Shown: positions 51,141 through 60,685 of the stretch, piece by piece
How the letters are laid out: each line of letters opens with the position of its first letter
Position numbering within the stretch: position 1 is the stretch's first letter
NCBI RefSeq assembly: GCF_047601505.1
Contig: NZ_JASGJD010000001.1
Span: 3,100,001 to 3,164,000 of the forward strand
Direction of reading: 5' to 3'
DNA from: Cloacibacterium sp047601505
GTDB taxonomy: Bacteria > Bacteroidota > Bacteroidia > Flavobacteriales > Weeksellaceae
Length of the DNA stretch: 64,000 nucleotides
Program-made: the position numbers and the translations under genes
The notes under the pieces: generated by a model
The model's input: only the letters and a program-made list of their open reading frames with translations
Told to the model about the DNA's origin: nothing
Database searches by the model: none

Positions 51141-52181
51141 TTATCTAAAAACCGGCAAAGACAATTTTATTTTAACATCGGTTCTAGAATTTGGAGCTTC
51201 TATAAAAGTCTCTTGAAGGTCTCCATTTCTCATGCTATCTTTCTTTGCTTTGTCTAGAAGTTGATTAATGGCTTTTACTCTGCCTTCGTATTTACCTTTA
51301 TAATAAATTACAAATGCATCTGAAGGACTTATGGTTCTGAAACTAAAATTATTATCCGAAACACCAACTCTTTTAGAAAGCGGAAGACCATAATAATAAG
51401 AAACTTCCTTGTTTTTAAAACCTCTTGGGTCTGTAATTAGAACTGGCGCTCCAAATTCGTCTTCTTTTTTGCCCAAATCTTTTGTTACAAAATTGAAAAC
51501 TTTACCATGATTAAGTTCTATATTCTTTATAAGGTCTCCTTTTTTGTTAACACTAGAAACATTAACGCCTAAAAGCAACATTCCTTTTTGATTTTCAACC
51601 ATTAAGGTATCATACTTTATATTTGATAATAAGTTTTCTTTATCCACTTTACCACTAAGCAATTGAGATAAATTTTGCATAGATTTATCTATTGTACCTG
51701 CAATATAATCTTCTGAAATCAAGTTTAAAGAACGCCCTAGATAGGAAGTTTTGGGCGTACTGATGTACCAAATAATTTTTGTAGAATTTTTATTTGGGAT
51801 AAATTTAAGGTCTATTTTATAAGGACTGGTATTATTCCCTTCGTATAATTGATATTTAAGAGAAGTAAAACGATGTGCATAACGAATGAAAACATCACCA
51901 TAATCTGATTTTGTTTTCATATTTTGATAATTCATAGAACTGCCTTGTCCTTCGTAAGGTGTGTAATATGAAAGTTTATATCCTTTTTTATTAACAAAAA
52001 ACTCATTCCACTGAGTGAAATTTTGTAAATTATTAAATTGAGGAAAAACTTTGTCTATAGGATAATTAATCTCTTTTTCAACAACAAAATTCTTAGACTC
52101 ATCTACCAAAAGCATAGAAAGCGCATAAACTCCGAAAAAAAATAAACCTATATAGATAAAAAATTTAAATCCTCGCATCAA
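51141..52181 (-). CDS. Membrane-anchored SRPBCC protein with a GyrI-like C-terminal domain
   Basis: 346 residues. An N-terminal membrane helix (FKFFIYIGLFFFGVYALSMLLV) is followed by an SRPBCC (START-like) domain at about 30-175: FVVEKEINYPIDKVFPQFNN, FTQWNEFF, and YIAGTIDKSMQNLSQLL as the closing helix. The last 150 residues resemble the GyrI-like effector-binding fold (YYKGKYEGRVKAINQLLDKA, then a strand ending KLSLPVF). Both domains bind small hydrophobic ligands in other proteins. Ligand and role are unknown. The start may be at either of two adjacent ATG codons. It lies 21 bp after the small secreted protein gene, so the two form an operon. Confidence 0.72.
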   Translation of the reverse strand: MMRGFKFFIYIGLFFFGVYALSMLLVDESKNFVVEKEINYPIDKVFPQFNNLQNFTQWNEFFVNKKGYKLSYYTPYEGQGSSMNYQNMKTKSDYGDVFIRYAHRFTSLKYQLYEGNNTSPYKIDLKFIPNKNSTKIIWYISTPKTSYLGRSLNLISEDYIAGTIDKSMQNLSQLLSGKVDKENLLSNIKYDTLMVENQKGMLLLGVNVSSVNKKGDLIKNIELNHGKVFNFVTKDLGKKEDEFGAPVLITDPRGFKNKEVSYYYGLPLSKRVGVSDNNFSFRTISPSDAFVIYYKGKYEGRVKAINQLLDKAKKDSMRNGDLQETFIEAPNSRTDVKIKLSLPVFR

Positions 52182-52202
52182 AAATGATATAATAAAAATG
52201 TA

Positions 52203-52604
52203 TTAATGTTCGTGTTTATCTTCTGCACTGCAAAGTCCAACTATTTTATGAAAAACATCGTGAAGTGCTGTAAGTTGAGTTTTTATAACTTCATCTGAAG
52301 CATTCTTTTTAATTTCTTTTGCCAAAACCTTAGTCCCATTTACCAACTCGTTTAAGTTTTTCTTAATTTCTTCTTTATTTGGAAGTTCAGCTGGGATTTC
52401 AGATTTTTGAAAAGCAACAGCTTTGGCTTGCATTTCTGCAATTTTAGATTTAATAGGAGCTAAATTTCCTTCTTCCGCAGGATGGAAAGTTTGGCTCATT
52501 ACTTTATGAAACTCATTTTTTTCTTTCCAATCTTTGGCTTGAGCCGAAGCAAAAGAGATAAAAAATAATGCTATTGCAGCGAATAAAAATTTGATATTTT
52601 TCAT
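52203..52604 (-). CDS. Small secreted helical protein
   Basis: 133 residues: signal peptide MKNIKFLFAAIALFFISFASA, then QAKDWKEKN. The mature part is almost entirely helical and charged, with four amphipathic helices by eye: FHKVMSQTFHPAEEG, IKSKIAEMQAKAVAFQK, EEIKKNLNELVNGTKVLAKEIKK and IKTQLTALHDVFHKIVGLC. The end, HDVFHKIVGLCSAEDKHEH, is rich in His with one Cys, which could bind metal or haem; cytochrome b562/c'-like bundles have this shape, but no CXXCH is present. I recognise no named family. It has a full-match promoter and heads a two-gene operon with the SRPBCC gene. Confidence 0.7.
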   Translation of the reverse strand: MKNIKFLFAAIALFFISFASAQAKDWKEKNEFHKVMSQTFHPAEEGNLAPIKSKIAEMQAKAVAFQKSEIPAELPNKEEIKKNLNELVNGTKVLAKEIKKNASDEVIKTQLTALHDVFHKIVGLCSAEDKHEH

Positions 52605-52626
52605 TTGTTTTAATTTTTTGTGGTGA

Positions 52627-52657
52627 CAAATTTAGAATTAAAAATCGGGCTTGCAAA
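52627..52657 (-). promoter_or_regulatory. Promoter of the 52203/51141 operon, overlapping the glgC terminator
   Basis: Minus strand: TTTG (52657-52654), 19 bases, TAAATTTG (52634-52627). Exact consensus. The -33 box is in the loop of the glgC terminator hairpin. Confidence 0.6.
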
Positions 52658-52675
52658 AAAATCACAAGCCCGATT
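52635..52675 (-). terminator. Terminator of the glycogen operon after glgC
   Basis: AATCGGGCTTG (52643-52653) and CAAGCCCGATT (52665-52675), a perfect 11-bp stem. On the minus strand TTTAATTC follows the T-rich stem end. Confidence 0.8.
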
Positions 52676-52694
52676 CTTTAAAAATAAAAAAACT

Positions 52695-53966
52695 CTATGG
52701 AATAACAGTACCATCTTTTATAATGGCATCTTTTTTAATAACTACAATTCCGTCTTTTATAGAATAGGTTTCAAAATCTCCGTCTGGATGATGTTTGCTG
52801 CCAATAATTCTAACATTATTACCAATGTGGCAATTTTTGTCTAAAATAGCATTTTCTATGTAACAGAATTTACCAATACCGATGCTTGGGATACCTTTTT
52901 TCTCGTTTTCTAAAATATCTTCTATAGTTTGATAATAATCTGCGCCCATAATATAAGACCTAATTACGGTACTTCCTTTATCAATTCTGGTACGGTTTCC
53001 TACCAAAGTATGTTCTATTTTATCTGCCATAATAATGCTACCATCACCAAAAACTGCTTTATTTACAAAAGAGCCATTAATTTTAGATGGCGGAAGCATT
53101 CTTGGTCTGGTATAAATTGGCGAACTGCTAAACATATTGAATTTTGGCACTTCGTTAGTAAGATCCATATTGGCTTCGAAGAAAGAACCAATAGTTCCTA
53201 TATCTGTCCAATAACCATTATATTGATAACTTAATGTTTTATAACCATTATTAATTGCATTTGGAATTAATTCTTTACCGAAATCATCACCTGGGTCTTC
53301 GCCGAACATTTTTTTCAAAATTCCTTTGCCAAAGACATAAATTCCCATAGAAGCTAAATATTCTTTACCTTGACTTTTCTCTTCTTCAGGAACTTCAGAT
53401 TTCCAATCTTGAAGCAATTCTGCAGCTGGTTTTTCTATAAAAGAAGTAATTTGGTTTTCTTCATCAGATTTTAAAATTCCAAATCCTGTAGCATCTTTTG
53501 CTTCTACAGGGATAGTTGCAATGGTAATATCACCTCCGTTTTCGATATGAAAATCTATCATTTCTCTGAAATCCATTTGATACAATTGGTCTCCAGAAAG
53601 AATTAAAATATATTCATAATCGTACTTATCCAAGTGTCTCATAGATTGTCTCACTGCATCTGCTGTACCTTGAAACCAGTTTTCGTTTTCGGTACTTTGT
53701 TCTGCTGCCAAAATATCTACAAATCCTTTGCTAAAAATATCAAAGTGATAGGTGTTCTTAATGTGAGAATTAAGCGAAGCTGAATTAAATTGTGTAAGCA
53801 CCAGAATTCTGTTGAAGCCAGAATTTAGGCAGTTAGAAATAGGTATATCTACTAATCTGTACTTACCAGCAATGGGAACTGCCGGTTTAGAACGTTTGTC
53901 TGTAAGAGGAAAGAGCCTGCTACCGCGTCCGCCTCCTAAAACAATGGAAATAACACTTGGTTTCAT
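52695..53966 (-). CDS. glgC: Glucose-1-phosphate adenylyltransferase
   Basis: 423 residues. It makes ADP-glucose from glucose-1-phosphate and ATP, the committed step of bacterial glycogen synthesis. The nucleotidyltransferase loop is VLGGGRGSRLFPLTDKRSKPAVPIAGKYRLVDIPISN, split over residues 9-45. Further motifs are GTADAVRQSM, ILSGDQLYQMDF, and a C-terminal left-handed beta-helix (residues about 300-423; KINGSFVNKAVFGDGSII, IGNNVRIIGSKHHPDG). Allosteric control by glycolytic metabolites is usual; the effector cannot be read here. Third gene of the minus-strand glg operon (glgB, glgA, glgC), 66 bp after glgA, with a strong terminator. Confidence 0.96.
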   Translation of the reverse strand: MKPSVISIVLGGGRGSRLFPLTDKRSKPAVPIAGKYRLVDIPISNCLNSGFNRILVLTQFNSASLNSHIKNTYHFDIFSKGFVDILAAEQSTENENWFQGTADAVRQSMRHLDKYDYEYILILSGDQLYQMDFREMIDFHIENGGDITIATIPVEAKDATGFGILKSDEENQITSFIEKPAAELLQDWKSEVPEEEKSQGKEYLASMGIYVFGKGILKKMFGEDPGDDFGKELIPNAINNGYKTLSYQYNGYWTDIGTIGSFFEANMDLTNEVPKFNMFSSSPIYTRPRMLPPSKINGSFVNKAVFGDGSIIMADKIEHTLVGNRTRIDKGSTVIRSYIMGADYYQTIEDILENEKKGIPSIGIGKFCYIENAILDKNCHIGNNVRIIGSKHHPDGDFETYSIKDGIVVIKKDAIIKDGTVIP

Positions 53967-54032
53967 AATATTTTGTGAATTTTTTATATTTTATATTATT
54001 CTTAGAAATGATATTCGCAGTATCATTTTTAA

Positions 54033-55442
54033 TTAGTTTTTGTTGTATAAAGTTATGTATTTTTCTGCAGATTTCTCCCAAGAAAAGTCTAAATTCATGC
54101 TAGAATTTCTAAGATTTTTCATTAACTCTTCATCCATATAAACATATAGTGCTCTTTTTATGGCATGAACGGCATCATCAGAACCTGCGAAAGTATAATT
54201 AAGACCGTTTCCGCCAGAAGCTATATCTACTACAGTATCTTTTAAACCGCCTGTATATCTCACAATTGGTAAGGTTCCGTAGCGCATTGCATACATCTGA
54301 TTAAGCCCGCAAGGCTCAACTCTTGATGGCATCAATAAGAAATCTGAACTTGCATAAATTTGATGAGACAAGTATTCTTTATATCCTAAATCTAAAGCAA
54401 AATTTACATTAAATTCTTTCTGCAATTCTTTTAATACATATTCTAAATGAAGATTACCAGAACCCAAAACCATAAAATTAAGTTCTCCTTCGGTCTCTTG
54501 TATGCTTCTTCTTATAATATCTGGCAACATATCTGCTCCTTTTTCGCTGGCAAATCTTCCTATGAAGGAAAAAAGTGGCAAATCTGGGTTTAGATGATAT
54601 TGTTCGCAGAGTTTTTCTTTATTTTTCCTTTTGCCTTCGGTTGCGTCTTCTACAGAAAAATTAAAATCTAACATTTTATCTGTTGCGGGATTCCAAACTT
54701 CTACATCAATTCCGTTGATAATTCCGTGTGCTTTTCGGTGTTCTTGCCTTATTAATTCTTCTAAGCCTTGTGCTTCGTTGTAAAGTTCGTCCATGTAACC
54801 TTGAGAAACAGCGGTAAATTCGTGACAACATTTTATCATGGTAGCCAACGGATTAATTCTTCCTTTCCAATCCAAAAGTCCCCATTTCCAAGCATCAAAA
54901 CGTGGCATGTAATTAGACATTTGCCAATCCATACTGCCTTGATACTCTCCGTTGTGAATTGTTCCGATGGTTTTTACTCCTTTCAAAAATTCAAAATCTG
55001 GACAATATTCTACCATAAAAGGCACCAAACCTGTGTGATAATCATGACAATGCAATACATCTGGACGAATCTGCATGGCAGAAAGCCAATGCAAAACAGC
55101 TTGCTGAAATGCTATAAACTGCTGACTTTCATCAAAATACCCATATACATTATCCCGATCCAAAAGTCCAGGAATTTTAACCAAATACAATTCGTAGCCT
55201 AGAACATTGTGTTTTTCTTTCAACACCATTACCTGATACATGTGATGAATCTGATGTATAAAACCATCAAAAACCACCTCGAAATCATTCTCCTGAACAA
55301 AAGGTTTATTGTACCAAGGCATTACTACTTTTGCATCGATGCCCAATTTATTTTGATATTTCGGCAAAGCTCCTACCACATCTGCCAAGCCACCAACTTT
55401 AGCTATCGGAAAACATTCTACGCTTAGGTGAAAAACTTTCAT
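54033..55442 (-). CDS. glgA: Glycogen synthase (ADP-glucose type)
   Basis: 469 residues, a GT5 family glucosyltransferase that extends alpha-1,4-glucan chains from ADP-glucose. The N-terminal substrate loop FPIAKVGGLADVVGALPKYQ contains the conserved Lys-x-Gly-Gly. Other blocks: LHCHDYHTGLVPFMVEY, TIHNGEYQG, ESV-type SFIGRFASEKGADML, and the C-terminal PSRVEPCGLNQMYAMRYGTLPIV with the catalytic Glu. Complete. It lies 35 bp after glgB and 66 bp before glgC in the same transcript. Confidence 0.96.
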   Translation of the reverse strand: MKVFHLSVECFPIAKVGGLADVVGALPKYQNKLGIDAKVVMPWYNKPFVQENDFEVVFDGFIHQIHHMYQVMVLKEKHNVLGYELYLVKIPGLLDRDNVYGYFDESQQFIAFQQAVLHWLSAMQIRPDVLHCHDYHTGLVPFMVEYCPDFEFLKGVKTIGTIHNGEYQGSMDWQMSNYMPRFDAWKWGLLDWKGRINPLATMIKCCHEFTAVSQGYMDELYNEAQGLEELIRQEHRKAHGIINGIDVEVWNPATDKMLDFNFSVEDATEGKRKNKEKLCEQYHLNPDLPLFSFIGRFASEKGADMLPDIIRRSIQETEGELNFMVLGSGNLHLEYVLKELQKEFNVNFALDLGYKEYLSHQIYASSDFLLMPSRVEPCGLNQMYAMRYGTLPIVRYTGGLKDTVVDIASGGNGLNYTFAGSDDAVHAIKRALYVYMDEELMKNLRNSSMNLDFSWEKSAEKYITLYNKN

Positions 55443-55477
55443 TTTGTATAATTGATTTTTTTTTTGAATTTTATATT

Positions 55478-57412
55478 TTATTGTTTTGCATTCAAGAGTT
55501 TGCTTTTATCTATTTTTTTCAAAATAATACCCGAAAGCGGCGGCAAAGTAATAATTAGAGAATTTGGCTTGTTACTCCAACCTGTTTCTTCATACCATTT
55601 TATTTCGGCAGCTACTCCACTTCCTCCGTATTCTTTATCATCCGAATTCAAAATAACTTCCCATTTTGTATCTTCGTCTATTCCTATTTTATAATCAAAA
55701 GTTCTTGGAGTAAGATTAAGCACCAACATTAATACATCTTCTGGCAATTTTCCTTTTCGTAGAAAAACATAGATAGAATTATCTGCATCATTGGCTTCAA
55801 TCCATTCAAAACCATAATAATTAAAATTATTTTCGAATAGCGCTTTTTCAGATTTATAGAGAAGATTAAGTTTTTTAACAAAATTTTGTAAACCTTGATG
55901 AATAGGATATTGTAAAAGATGCCAATCTAAACTTTGACTGAAATCCCATTCGTGGGTTTGTCCGAATTCGCCACCCATAAACAGCAATTTATTACCTGGA
56001 TGTGTAAACATGTACGTGTACATTGCTCTAAGATTGGCATGTTTTTGCCATTCGTCGCCAGGCATTTTAAAAATTAAACTGCTTTTACCATGTACTACCT
56101 CATCGTGAGAAAGTGGCAACATATAATTTTCGTTATACATATACATGGTGCTGAACGTAAGTTTATTGTGATGATATCTTCTACCTATAGGGTCTTCTTT
56201 AAAGTATTTCAAAGTATCGTGCATCCAACCCATCATCCATTTCATCCCGAAACCAAGACCGCCATCATAAATAGGTTTGGTAACTTTAGGAAAATCACTA
56301 CTATCTTCTGCAATTGTCTGCACATCTGGAAATTCTCTATAAACAATAGTATTCATTTCTTTTAAAAAATCTATTGCTTCCAAATTTCTATTATCGCCAT
56401 ACATATTTGGTTCCCATTCTCCTTCGTTTCTAGAATAATCTAACTCTAACATAGAACGAACTGCATCTACACGCAAACCATCTGCATGGTATCTGTCTAA
56501 CCAAAAACAAGCATTAGAAATTAAGAAAGATTTCACTTCGTTTCTGCCATAATTAAAGATATGAGATTTCCAATCTGGATGAAAACCTTTTCGTGGGTCT
56601 TCGTGTTCGTAGAGAAAACTTCCGTCAAAAAAATGCAAACCATTAGCATCTCCTGGGAAGTGTGACGGAACCCAGTCTAAAATAACACCTATATCATTTT
56701 TGTGTAATTCTTCAATAAGATACATTAAATCTTGAGGGCCGCCAAAACGAGAACTTGCCGCAAAAAAACCTGTAATTTGATAGCCCCAACTTGGGTCGTA
56801 AGGATACTCCATTACGGGCATAAATTCTACATGAGTAAAATTCATTTCTTTAACATAAGGCACTAATCTTTCTGCAATTTCTTTGTAAGTAAAAAAACGA
56901 TTAGGGTCGTCTGTACCGCGAATCCAAGAGCCCAAATGAACTTCGTAAACGGAAAATGGAGATTCTAAAGAATTTTTCTGGTATCTTTTTTCCATCCATT
57001 CTTTATCGTTCCATTCGTAGTAAGTGGTATTAACAATAGAACCTGCATTTATAGAATTTTCCCATAGCAAAGCATAAGGGTCACCTTTTTCCAGATAATA
57101 TCCACTGTATGTTTTTATACCATATTTATAAACATCTCCCCATTCTAAACCTTCTATAAAACCTTCCCAAATCCCCGAATTATCCCACCTCCAAAGCAAT
57201 TGATGGGTATGAGAATTCCATCCGTTAAAATCCCCAATTACAGAAACTTCTTTCGCATTAGGCGCCCAAACAGCAAAATACACACCATTTTTACCTTCTC
57301 TCTGCAATTGGTGAGAGCCCATTTTATCGTAAAGTTTGAAGTGTTTTCCTTCTCTAAAAAGATGAATATCAAAATCGGTAAAAAGAGAAAAAGGTTCTAC
57401 TTGGTGAGACAT
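55478..57412 (-). CDS. glgB: 1,4-alpha-glucan branching enzyme
   Basis: 644 residues, GH13. It introduces alpha-1,6 branches into glycogen. The N-terminal CBM48 domain (about 35-130) contains GVYFAVWAPNAKEVSVIGDFNGWN. The catalytic barrel has VILDWVPSHF, DGLRVDAVRSML (nucleophile Asp), TIAEDSSDFP (acid/base Glu) and PLSHDEVVHG (stabilising Asp). A C-terminal beta domain follows. First gene of the glg operon. A possible promoter (TTTG at 57576-57573, 21 bases, TAAATTTG at 57551-57544) lies about 130 bp upstream and would overlap the ppdK terminator; this is weak. Confidence 0.96.
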   Translation of the reverse strand: MSHQVEPFSLFTDFDIHLFREGKHFKLYDKMGSHQLQREGKNGVYFAVWAPNAKEVSVIGDFNGWNSHTHQLLWRWDNSGIWEGFIEGLEWGDVYKYGIKTYSGYYLEKGDPYALLWENSINAGSIVNTTYYEWNDKEWMEKRYQKNSLESPFSVYEVHLGSWIRGTDDPNRFFTYKEIAERLVPYVKEMNFTHVEFMPVMEYPYDPSWGYQITGFFAASSRFGGPQDLMYLIEELHKNDIGVILDWVPSHFPGDANGLHFFDGSFLYEHEDPRKGFHPDWKSHIFNYGRNEVKSFLISNACFWLDRYHADGLRVDAVRSMLELDYSRNEGEWEPNMYGDNRNLEAIDFLKEMNTIVYREFPDVQTIAEDSSDFPKVTKPIYDGGLGFGMKWMMGWMHDTLKYFKEDPIGRRYHHNKLTFSTMYMYNENYMLPLSHDEVVHGKSSLIFKMPGDEWQKHANLRAMYTYMFTHPGNKLLFMGGEFGQTHEWDFSQSLDWHLLQYPIHQGLQNFVKKLNLLYKSEKALFENNFNYYGFEWIEANDADNSIYVFLRKGKLPEDVLMLVLNLTPRTFDYKIGIDEDTKWEVILNSDDKEYGGSGVAAEIKWYEETGWSNKPNSLIITLPPLSGIILKKIDKSKLLNAKQ

Positions 57413-57552
57413 TTTTGATTAGTTTTTATGGGTGTTCATGAATGAATTTTACAAATAATTCTTTTAGCAATTTATGAATTAAAAATGAGATATAAAATGA
57501 TATTAACTTAATTTAAGAAAATTCTGTTTTTTTCAATATTTATCAAATTTAA

Positions 57553-57594
57553 GCGCAAAAAAAAGCCGCCCTCAAAAAAGATTGAGGACGGCTT
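57553..57594 (-). terminator. Terminator of ppdK
   Basis: Minus strand: AAGCCGTCCTCAA pairs with TTGAGGGCGGCTT with one mismatch (57594-57563), followed by TTTTTTGC. Confidence 0.85.
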
Positions 57595-57611
57595 CGCTAA
57601 CCAAAAAAATG

Positions 57612-60377
57612 TTATGTAGTTTTTACATATTTTTTATCTTCAATAGCAGCTTGTGCAGCAGCTAATCTAGCGATAGGAACACGGAACGGAGAACAACTTA
57701 CATAGTTCATACCGATTGAATGACAGAATTTTACTGATTCTGCATCACCACCATGCTCACCACAAATACCAACTTTTAAGTTTGGTTTTGTTTTTCTACC
57801 TCTTTCTACCCCAATTTTAATTAATTCACCTACACCAGATTGGTCGATAGATACAAATGGGTCTCCTGATAATAGTTTCAAATCTAAATATTTTGGTAAG
57901 AAACCACCGATATCGTCTCTAGAGAAACCGAATGACATCTGAGTAAGATCGTTAGTACCGAAACTGAAGAAATCTGCAACCATTGCCATAGAATCTGCTT
58001 TTAGTGCAGCTCTTGGGATTTCTATCATGGTACCGAACATATAAGGGATTTTTTTCACTTTAAGTTTTTCAACTGTTTCTTCGTAAACTCTATCTACGAT
58101 TACTTTTTGGTGAGTAAGTTCGTGTCTTCCGCAAGTTACAGGAATCATAATTTCTGGGAATGCTTTTACGCCTTCTAATTGTAATTCTGCAGCCGCTTCG
58201 AAGATTGCTCTTACTTGCATCTCAGTAATTTCTGGATAAGAAACTCCTAAACGTACACCTCTGTGACCAAGCATTGGGTTGTTTTCGTGTAATGCAAGAA
58301 TTCTTCTGTTCAAGATACTCATGCTAACACCTAATTCTTTAGAAAGTTCTTGTAATTTAGCTTTATCGTGAGGTACAAATTCGTGCAATGGTGGGTCTAG
58401 CAATCTGATGGTAACTGCATTTCCTTTCATTACTTCTAAAGTAGCTTTGATGTCTCTCTTCACGAAAGTAAATAACTCATCAAGTGCTGTTTTACGTTCT
58501 GATTCAGTGTCACTCATAATCATTTTTCTTAATAAGAATAATGGTTTATCACTACCTTCACCGTAGAACATGTGTTCTGTTCTGAAAAGACCTACACCTT
58601 CTGCTCCAAAATAAGTTGCTTGTTCTACATCTTTAGGAGTATCAGCATTAGTTCTTACACCCATTGTTTTGTATTTGTCTACCAAAGTCATTAATTGTTT
58701 GTAAGACTGATTTTTATTCAAATCAACATCAATTAATGGTAAAGAACCTTCGTAAACTGTACCTTTAGTACCATTTAAAGAGATATAATCTCCACCTTTT
58801 ACTTTTTTACCATCTTTGGTTAAAAAATATTTTTCTTTTTCGTGGATAGAAATTTCGCTACATCCAACGATACAACATTTACCCCAACCTCTAGCAACAA
58901 GTGCAGCGTGAGAAGTCATACCTCCTTTTGTAGTAAGAATTGCTTCAGATTTGTGCATACCATCTACATCTTCTGGAGAAGTTTCTTCTCTTACCAAGAT
59001 TACTTTTTCGCCTTTAGAAGCCCATTCTACAGCTTCTTCAGAAGAGAATACCACTCTACCAACAGCTCCACCAGGACCAGCTGGTAAACCTTTAGCAATT
59101 ACTTTGTGAGTTTTTTCGATTGCTGGGTCGAACATTGGTAATAATAATTCTACCAATTGATTAGGACCAACTCTCATGATAGCTGTTTCGCCATCAATTT
59201 GACCTTCTTTATACATATCAGCAGCCATTTTAACTGCAGAAACACCGTTTCTCTTACCAACTCTACATTGCAACATGTATAATTTACCTTTTTCAATAGT
59301 AAATTCAATGTCTTGCATGTCTTTGTAGTGTTTTTCTAATCTTTGTTGAATATCATCCAACTCTTTGTATTGCTCTGGCATAAATTTTTCTAAAGTCACC
59401 AAATGTTTACTTTGGTCGTTTTTAGAATATTGATTGATTGGAGCTGGAGTTCTAATACCTGCTACCACATCTTCACCTTGAGCATTTACTAGATATTCTC
59501 CATAGAATTTGTTTTCTCCGTTACCAGGGTTTCTGGTGAAAGCAACACCAGTACAAGAATCGTCTCCCATGTTACCGAAAACCATTGCCTGTACGTTTAC
59601 TGCAGTTCCCCATTCATCAGGAATACTTTCAATTCTTCTATATTCAATAGCACGTTTTCCGTTCCAAGAAGCGAAAACAGCACCTACACCTCCCATTAAT
59701 TGTTCCCAAGGATTTTCTGGGAAATCTTGTTTTAGGTGTTTTTTAGTTAATGCTTTAAATTCTTTTACTAATTTTTTAAGCTCATCAGCAGAAAGTTCAG
59801 TATCTAATTCTACGCCTTTTTCTTTTTTAACTTCCTCTAATCTTTCGTCCATAATTTTACGGATTCCGATTCCTTTTGCAGGATCCATACCGCCAGCTTT
59901 TTCTATTACCACGTCTGCATACATCATTACTAATCTTCTGTAAGCATCGTAAGCAAATCTTTCGTCTCCGCTTTCTGCGATAAGCCCTTGGATAGTTTCG
60001 TCGTTAAGACCAATATTAAGAACGGTATCCATCATCCCTGGCATAGATTTTCTAGCACCAGAACGAACAGACATTAATAAAGGATTTTTAACATCTCCGA
60101 ATTTTTTGCCCATTAATTTTTCAACTTGAGCAAGAGCGTCTTTAATTTCTTTTTCTAAAATTGTAGGATATTGTCTTTTGTTTGCATAAAAATATGTACA
60201 AACATCGGTAGTAATAGTAAATCCGGGAGGAACAGGAAGTTTCAAGTCTTTGTGACCAGCCATTTCGGCAAGGTTAGCGCCTTTACCTCCTAATAGATTT
60301 TTCATAGATTCATTTCCATCTGCTTTTCCGCCTCCGAATGAATAAACATACTTAACATTTTTTGCTGTTGTAGCCAT
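57612..60377 (-). CDS. ppdK: Pyruvate, phosphate dikinase
   Basis: 921 residues. It interconverts pyruvate, ATP and phosphate with PEP, AMP and pyrophosphate, and could feed gluconeogenesis toward the adjacent glycogen operon. The N-terminal ATP-grasp domain has YSFGGGKADGNESMKNLLGGKGANLAEM and VRSGARKSMPGMMDT. The central phosphohistidine domain has the catalytic His in GGMTSHAALVARGWGK, preceded by the regulatory-type Thr. The C-terminal PEP/pyruvate TIM barrel has GVGLFRTEHMF, LGHRGVRLGV, FSFGTNDLTQMSFGFSRDD and the catalytic Cys in GICGEHGGD. Complete and of usual length. Single gene with a strong terminator. Confidence 0.97.
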   Translation of the reverse strand: MATTAKNVKYVYSFGGGKADGNESMKNLLGGKGANLAEMAGHKDLKLPVPPGFTITTDVCTYFYANKRQYPTILEKEIKDALAQVEKLMGKKFGDVKNPLLMSVRSGARKSMPGMMDTVLNIGLNDETIQGLIAESGDERFAYDAYRRLVMMYADVVIEKAGGMDPAKGIGIRKIMDERLEEVKKEKGVELDTELSADELKKLVKEFKALTKKHLKQDFPENPWEQLMGGVGAVFASWNGKRAIEYRRIESIPDEWGTAVNVQAMVFGNMGDDSCTGVAFTRNPGNGENKFYGEYLVNAQGEDVVAGIRTPAPINQYSKNDQSKHLVTLEKFMPEQYKELDDIQQRLEKHYKDMQDIEFTIEKGKLYMLQCRVGKRNGVSAVKMAADMYKEGQIDGETAIMRVGPNQLVELLLPMFDPAIEKTHKVIAKGLPAGPGGAVGRVVFSSEEAVEWASKGEKVILVREETSPEDVDGMHKSEAILTTKGGMTSHAALVARGWGKCCIVGCSEISIHEKEKYFLTKDGKKVKGGDYISLNGTKGTVYEGSLPLIDVDLNKNQSYKQLMTLVDKYKTMGVRTNADTPKDVEQATYFGAEGVGLFRTEHMFYGEGSDKPLFLLRKMIMSDTESERKTALDELFTFVKRDIKATLEVMKGNAVTIRLLDPPLHEFVPHDKAKLQELSKELGVSMSILNRRILALHENNPMLGHRGVRLGVSYPEITEMQVRAIFEAAAELQLEGVKAFPEIMIPVTCGRHELTHQKVIVDRVYEETVEKLKVKKIPYMFGTMIEIPRAALKADSMAMVADFFSFGTNDLTQMSFGFSRDDIGGFLPKYLDLKLLSGDPFVSIDQSGVGELIKIGVERGRKTKPNLKVGICGEHGGDAESVKFCHSIGMNYVSCSPFRVPIARLAAAQAAIEDKKYVKTT

Positions 60378-60685
60378 AATATATTTTTTTTGTTTTTTAT
60401 CAACTTTCGATAAGCAAAATTACAAAGGTCTGTACAATATCAGCCTTAATATATTACTGACATTTGTCAATTTTGATAAATATCATAAAAACTTCACAAA
60501 AAAAAGTATTAAAAATTTTTGATTTTATTTTAAACAAATATTTAATAAAGATAATTAAGTATTAAATAATCATTAAGATACGTTTGTAATTCTTCTATTT
60601 TACTACTCAAATTATACATTTACAAATCAAAAAAAAGCCTTCCAGAAAAACTGAAAGGCTAATTATAATTTATTTTGAACTAATA
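60378..60685. other. 308-bp intergenic region between fabH-like gene and ppdK
   Basis: It holds the terminator of the KAS III gene (60630-60660) and AT-rich sequence. A minus-strand -7-like TAATTTTG at 60422-60415, about 40 bp before ppdK, is a weak promoter candidate. A plus-strand TACGTTTG at 60579-60586 faces no gene. No coding frame seen. Confidence 0.5.
60630..60660 (-). terminator. Terminator of the KAS III gene
   Basis: AGCCTT-C-CAG pairs with CTG-A-AAGGCT around an AAAAA loop (60636-60660), one mismatch. On the minus strand TTTTTT follows. Confidence 0.75.

Noticed and set aside
54006..54028. Terminator between glgA and glgC
   Set aside because: AAATGATA/TATCATTT forms a stem but no T run follows on the minus strand. 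It is more likely an RNA-processing or pausing hairpin inside the glg operon.
60579..60586. Plus-strand promoter TACGTTTG for a small RNA
   Set aside because: No -33 box, no downstream gene and no plus-strand terminator; the only hairpin downstream has its T run on the other strand.
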